From the NCBI GenBank assembly GCA_964420455.1, contig CAYQTO010000084.1:1-15552 (forward strand): a stretch of DNA of 15,552 nt. Reading direction: 5' to 3'. Position 1 is the first letter of the stretch. Each line of letters begins with the position of its first letter. Below are positions 13,383 through 15,552 of the stretch, in pieces. The translations under genes and the position numbers were made by a program. A model generated the notes under the pieces. That model was not told the DNA's origin, searched no databases, and saw only the letters and a program-made list of their open reading frames with translations. The stretch is from CAYQTO01 sp964420455 (GTDB taxonomy: Bacteria > Sumerlaeota > Sumerlaeia > SLMS01).

Positions 13383-13832
13383 GTGAACACGCCACCCGAA
13401 GCCGAAAGCCTCCACCCCCTCCAGCTAATGATGGCGTACCTGGACGGCGAGTTGTCCGCCGAGGAGCGCCGCGACTTCGAGCGCCTCCTGGACGAGCATC
13501 CCGAGTGGCGGGCGGAGTACAACCGCCTGCGGCCGGTCGTGGAGGTGCCCCGCCGGCTGCGCCTTCGCCCCCCCGACCCGGCCCTGTGGGACAACTACTG
13601 GGAGGAGATCGACGGCCGGCTCCAGCGCCGCTTTGGCTGGATTGTGGCCCTTGTCGGGTCGGTGCTGCTTATCCTCTACGGTTTCATCAAGGTGCTCGCC
13701 TACGCCCAGAACGACGTCGTCCGCGCTGGAATTCTCCTCGTTGCCGCGGGGTTGCTGATCCTTTTCTTTACCGCCCTGAGGGGGAGGCTCCTGGAACTGC
13801 CCCGCGACCGCTACCGGAGGATCCGCCGATGA
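13383..13832 (+). CDS. Anti-sigma-factor-like two-helix membrane protein
   Basis: From the GTG at 13383 (AAGG 7 nt upstream) the product has 149 residues. The N-terminal part, L-M-M-A-Y-L-D-G-E-L-S-A-E-E-R-R-D-F-E (15-33) then E-H-P-E-W, closely resembles the helical start of zf-HC2/RsiW-type anti-sigma domains, which hold an ECF sigma factor at the membrane. However, the whole protein has no cysteine, so the zinc site is absent. Two hydrophobic helices lie at about 84-104 and 113-132, followed by a basic tail. The frame is open further upstream to about 13290, but that part overlaps the intergenic hairpin and reads poorly. No sigma factor gene is adjacent. It overlaps the next gene by ATGA. 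Sigma regulation is therefore only a suggestion. Confidence 0.82.
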   Translation: MNTPPEAESLHPLQLMMAYLDGELSAEERRDFERLLDEHPEWRAEYNRLRPVVEVPRRLRLRPPDPALWDNYWEEIDGRLQRRFGWIVALVGSVLLILYGFIKVLAYAQNDVVRAGILLVAAGLLILFFTALRGRLLELPRDRYRRIRR

Positions 13833-14152
13833 TGCTGGCCACCACCGAGACGTTGCCCGGCCACCGGGTCGTGCGCCTCTGCGGCCTTGCCAAGGGGTGC
13901 TCGGTCCGCGGCGTCCACCTCGGCGACGACGTCGTGGCGCGGATGAAGAACACCGTGGGCGGCGAGGTCCACGAGTACACCCAGGTCTTCGCCCAGGTGC
14001 GCGAGCAGGCGCTCGACCGCATGCTCGAGGACGCCCGCGCCCTCGGCGCCAACGCCATCATTGGAGTTCGATTTACCGCCTCGGAAATCGGCTCCGGCAT
14101 GGCGGAACTGATGGTTTACGGTACCGCCGTGGTGGTCGAGCCGGTGGATTGA
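13829..14152 (+). CDS. YbjQ/UPF0145 family protein (putative heavy-metal-binding domain)
   Basis: The 107-residue protein matches the YbjQ family over its whole length. It has the G-C-S-V-R-G-V-H-L-G-D-D-V segment, N-T-V-G-G-E-V-H-E-Y-T, and R-E-Q-A-L-D-R-M-L-E-D-A-R. A-L-G-A-N-A-I-I-G-V-R-F and the closing Y-G-T-A-V-V-V-E-P follow. The family forms homo-oligomers and has been annotated as heavy-metal-binding, but its cell role is unknown. The first ATG (13829) is chosen because GGAGG lies 8 nt upstream and it overlaps the previous stop as ATGA; the second ATG three bases later would leave 11 nt. Coupling with the anti-sigma-like membrane protein suggests the two act together. Confidence 0.92.
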   Translation: MMLATTETLPGHRVVRLCGLAKGCSVRGVHLGDDVVARMKNTVGGEVHEYTQVFAQVREQALDRMLEDARALGANAIIGVRFTASEIGSGMAELMVYGTAVVVEPVD

Positions 14153-14225
14153 AGGGGTGGGAGGACGGCTCTCGGCAACCCCGAAGGGGCGCACCGGGCG
14201 CCGGCTTCCGTTTGACGCGGCGGCA

Positions 14226-14266
14226 GGCCGGTCCCAACCGTTGCCCAATCCGAAACCCGACCGGCC
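14226..14266. repeat. 8-bp inverted repeat in the leader of the ExeA-like gene
   Basis: GGCCGGTC (14226-14233) pairs perfectly with GACCGGCC (14259-14266) across a 25-nt loop. The right arm ends 13 nt before the ATG at 14280. The 127-nt gap between the YbjQ gene and this gene also holds a small CCCC-GAA-GGGG hairpin (14179-14189). No T-run or clear promoter is seen, apart from a lone TTGACG at 14212. Confidence 0.45.
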
Positions 14267-14279
14267 GGCGGCCCCCTGA

Positions 14280-15552
14280 ATGTACCTGGATTTTTACGGC
14301 TTCCACGAGGAGCCGTTCACCCTCACCCCGAACGCCAAGTTCCTCTACCTCTCGAAGCTCCACCGCGAGGCGCTGGCCGCGCTTCTCTACGGCATCGAGC
14401 AGCGCAAGGGGTTCATCGCGCTGACGGGGGAAATTGGCTGCGGCAAGACCACCATCTGCCGCGCCCTCCTCGGCCAGCTCGACCGCTCGCGCTTTCGCCT
14501 CGCCCTCATTTTCAACCCCCAGCTCAGCGACGTCGAACTCCTCCAGGCGATCAACAACGAGCTCGGTATAGACGCCTCGTCATCCTCCAAGCGCGAGTTG
14601 ATGGACATCCTCAACCGGTTCCTCCTGGAGGAGTACGAGCAGGATCGCATCGTGGTGCTGGTGATCGACGAGGCGCAGCAGCTCGGGCCCGGCGCCCTTG
14701 AGCAGGTCCGCCTTCTGGGCAACCTCGAGACGGAAACCGCCAAGCTCCTCCAGGTCGCCCTCGTCGGCCAGCCGGAACTCGCCGAACTCCTCGACCTCCC
14801 CGAGCTCGAGCAACTCAACCAGCGCATCACCGTCCGCTTTCACATCAAGCCGTTCAGCTTCGAGGAACTTGGCGACTATATCGATCACCGCATCGCCGTC
14901 GCCGAGCCCAAGCGGCCGATCACCTTCCACAAGAAGGCCCTGCGCCGCATCTACGACTACAGCCGGGGCGTTCCCCGCCGCATCAACGTCATCACGGACC
15001 GGGCGCTCCTTGTCGCCTACGTGAAGGAGGAGACGGAGATCGACGAGGGGACGGTGAACCGGGCGATTGAGGAACTGGGCGGCATGCCGCGCCAGCATGC
15101 CCGCCGGGCAAAGCCACCCGTGCACCTCGCCGCGGACCCCGCCGAGGGCGAGGCACCCGCCGCGATTTCTCCGGCACCCGCCGTCGCTCCCCGGTCCTTC
15201 TCCCCATGGCCCATCGGCGCCGCCCTCGTCATTGGCCTCGTCGCTGTCGCCTACGCGATTACCACCCTGAACGGTAACGGCCCGGCCACGCCGACGGATT
15301 CCGGGGTCTCCCAGCCCGCCGGTGGCGACGGCGATGATCCCGAGATCCGCCCCGTCGCGAGCACACCCAGCCCATCACCGACGCCTGTTCTCACACCGAC
15401 TCCGGCCATTGCCACCGTGGCCACGGCATCCACCCCAACCGCGACCGCCATACCCGCTTTCACGCCAGCGACCACCCCGGCCGCGAGTCCCACCGCCGCT
15501 CCCACCACGCCAACCATCACCGCGAGCCCGACCCCCACGTCCGTCATCGTTC
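14280..15552 (+). CDS. ExeA/GspA-type AAA ATPase with transmembrane helix (C-terminus beyond window)
   Basis: The visible 424 residues begin Y-L-D-F-Y-G-F-H-E-E-P-F-T-L-T-P, the usual start of ExeA/GspA-like ATPases. Walker A is G-E-I-G-C-G-K-T (50-57). Walker B is V-V-L-V-I-D-E-A-Q-Q (125-134), and A-L-V-G-Q-P-E-L (160-167) is the sensor region. Q-R-I-T-V-R-F at 181-187 and G-V-P-R-R-I-N at 230-236 complete the AAA core, which ends near 266. One transmembrane helix lies at about 310-329. The periplasmic part visible is Thr/Pro/Ala/Ser-rich low complexity with many T-P and S-P pairs. In Aeromonas ExeA works with ExeB to insert the type II secretin through the peptidoglycan. The pseudopilin elsewhere in the window fits such a system. 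The missing end might carry a peptidoglycan-binding or SPOR-like domain. The ATG follows a TGA directly and has only a weak ribosome binding site. Confidence 0.92.
   Translation, partial: MYLDFYGFHEEPFTLTPNAKFLYLSKLHREALAALLYGIEQRKGFIALTGEIGCGKTTICRALLGQLDRSRFRLALIFNPQLSDVELLQAINNELGIDASSSSKRELMDILNRFLLEEYEQDRIVVLVIDEAQQLGPGALEQVRLLGNLETETAKLLQVALVGQPELAELLDLPELEQLNQRITVRFHIKPFSFEELGDYIDHRIAVAEPKRPITFHKKALRRIYDYSRGVPRRINVITDRALLVAYVKEETEIDEGTVNRAIEELGGMPRQHARRAKPPVHLAADPAEGEAPAAISPAPAVAPRSFSPWPIGAALVIGLVAVAYAITTLNGNGPATPTDSGVSQPAGGDGDDPEIRPVASTPSPSPTPVLTPTPAIATVATASTPTATAIPAFTPATTPAASPTAAPTTPTITASPTPTSVIV

Noticed and set aside
11293..13395. 700-codon minus-strand open frame opposite the dipeptidase and hspQ
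   Set aside because: It is a shadow frame. The plus strand carries complete metal-ligand motifs of an M20 peptidase and the YccV domain.
14212..14240. TTGACG as a promoter for the ExeA-like gene
   Set aside because: No -10-like hexamer is found 16-19 nt downstream; the sequence there is GC-rich.

Overview
The window is high-GC bacterial chromosomal DNA with densely packed genes. It has no rRNA, tRNA, CRISPR array, insertion sequence or phage gene that I can see. Three features point to an uncultured candidate phylum of the Sumerlaeota/Hydrogenedentota/PVC-neighbour kind: the prepilin N-terminus followed by an L-E-A-Q-T-R-S-K-V-S-R-V segment, Thr/Pro-rich protein tails, and frequent GTG starts. 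This placement is an inference from sequence style, not a proven assignment.

Layout. (1) 1-2453, minus strand: a GT2 polyprenol-phosphate-mannose-type synthase, hemL (tetrapyrrole synthesis), and the N-terminal part of a GT39/ArnT-like membrane glycosyltransferase cut by the window edge, all closely spaced. (2) 2577-4700, plus strand: a four-helix membrane protein of unknown function directly abutting an iron-sulfur (6-4)-type photolyase, ended by a perfect 15-bp inverted repeat. (3) 4763-6706: a secreted beta-propeller-like protein (minus) and a pseudopilin (plus), divergently transcribed from a 69-bp region with overlapping promoters and a palindrome; a second hairpin follows the pilin gene. 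(4) 6810-9005, minus strand: the classic rpsF-ssb-rpsR-rplI operon. All three ribosomal proteins carry unusual low-complexity extensions, and the rpsF leader can fold over its own Shine-Dalgarno sequence. (5) 9176-11292, minus strand: an unknown single-pass membrane protein overlapping an OppC/DppC-type ABC permease that appears to start at CTG. (6) 11437-13271, plus strand: an M20 dipeptidase overlapping an HspQ/YccV-like gene. (7) 13383-14152, plus strand: an anti-sigma-like two-helix membrane protein overlapping a YbjQ/UPF0145 protein. (8) 14280 to the right edge: an ExeA/GspA-type AAA ATPase with a transmembrane helix and a Thr/Pro-rich tail.

The GT2 and GT39 enzymes plausibly make and use the same lipid-linked sugar. 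The pseudopilin and the ExeA-like ATPase would both belong to a type II secretion/type IV pilus type machinery. Most adjacent same-strand pairs overlap or abut, suggesting translational coupling. I see no clear new defence or mobile system. The most notable points are the apparent CTG-initiated permease, the matched Arg/Gly/Asp-rich tails on the partner proteins S6 and S18, the candidate rpsF leader structure, and the compact divergent promoter with a central palindrome.
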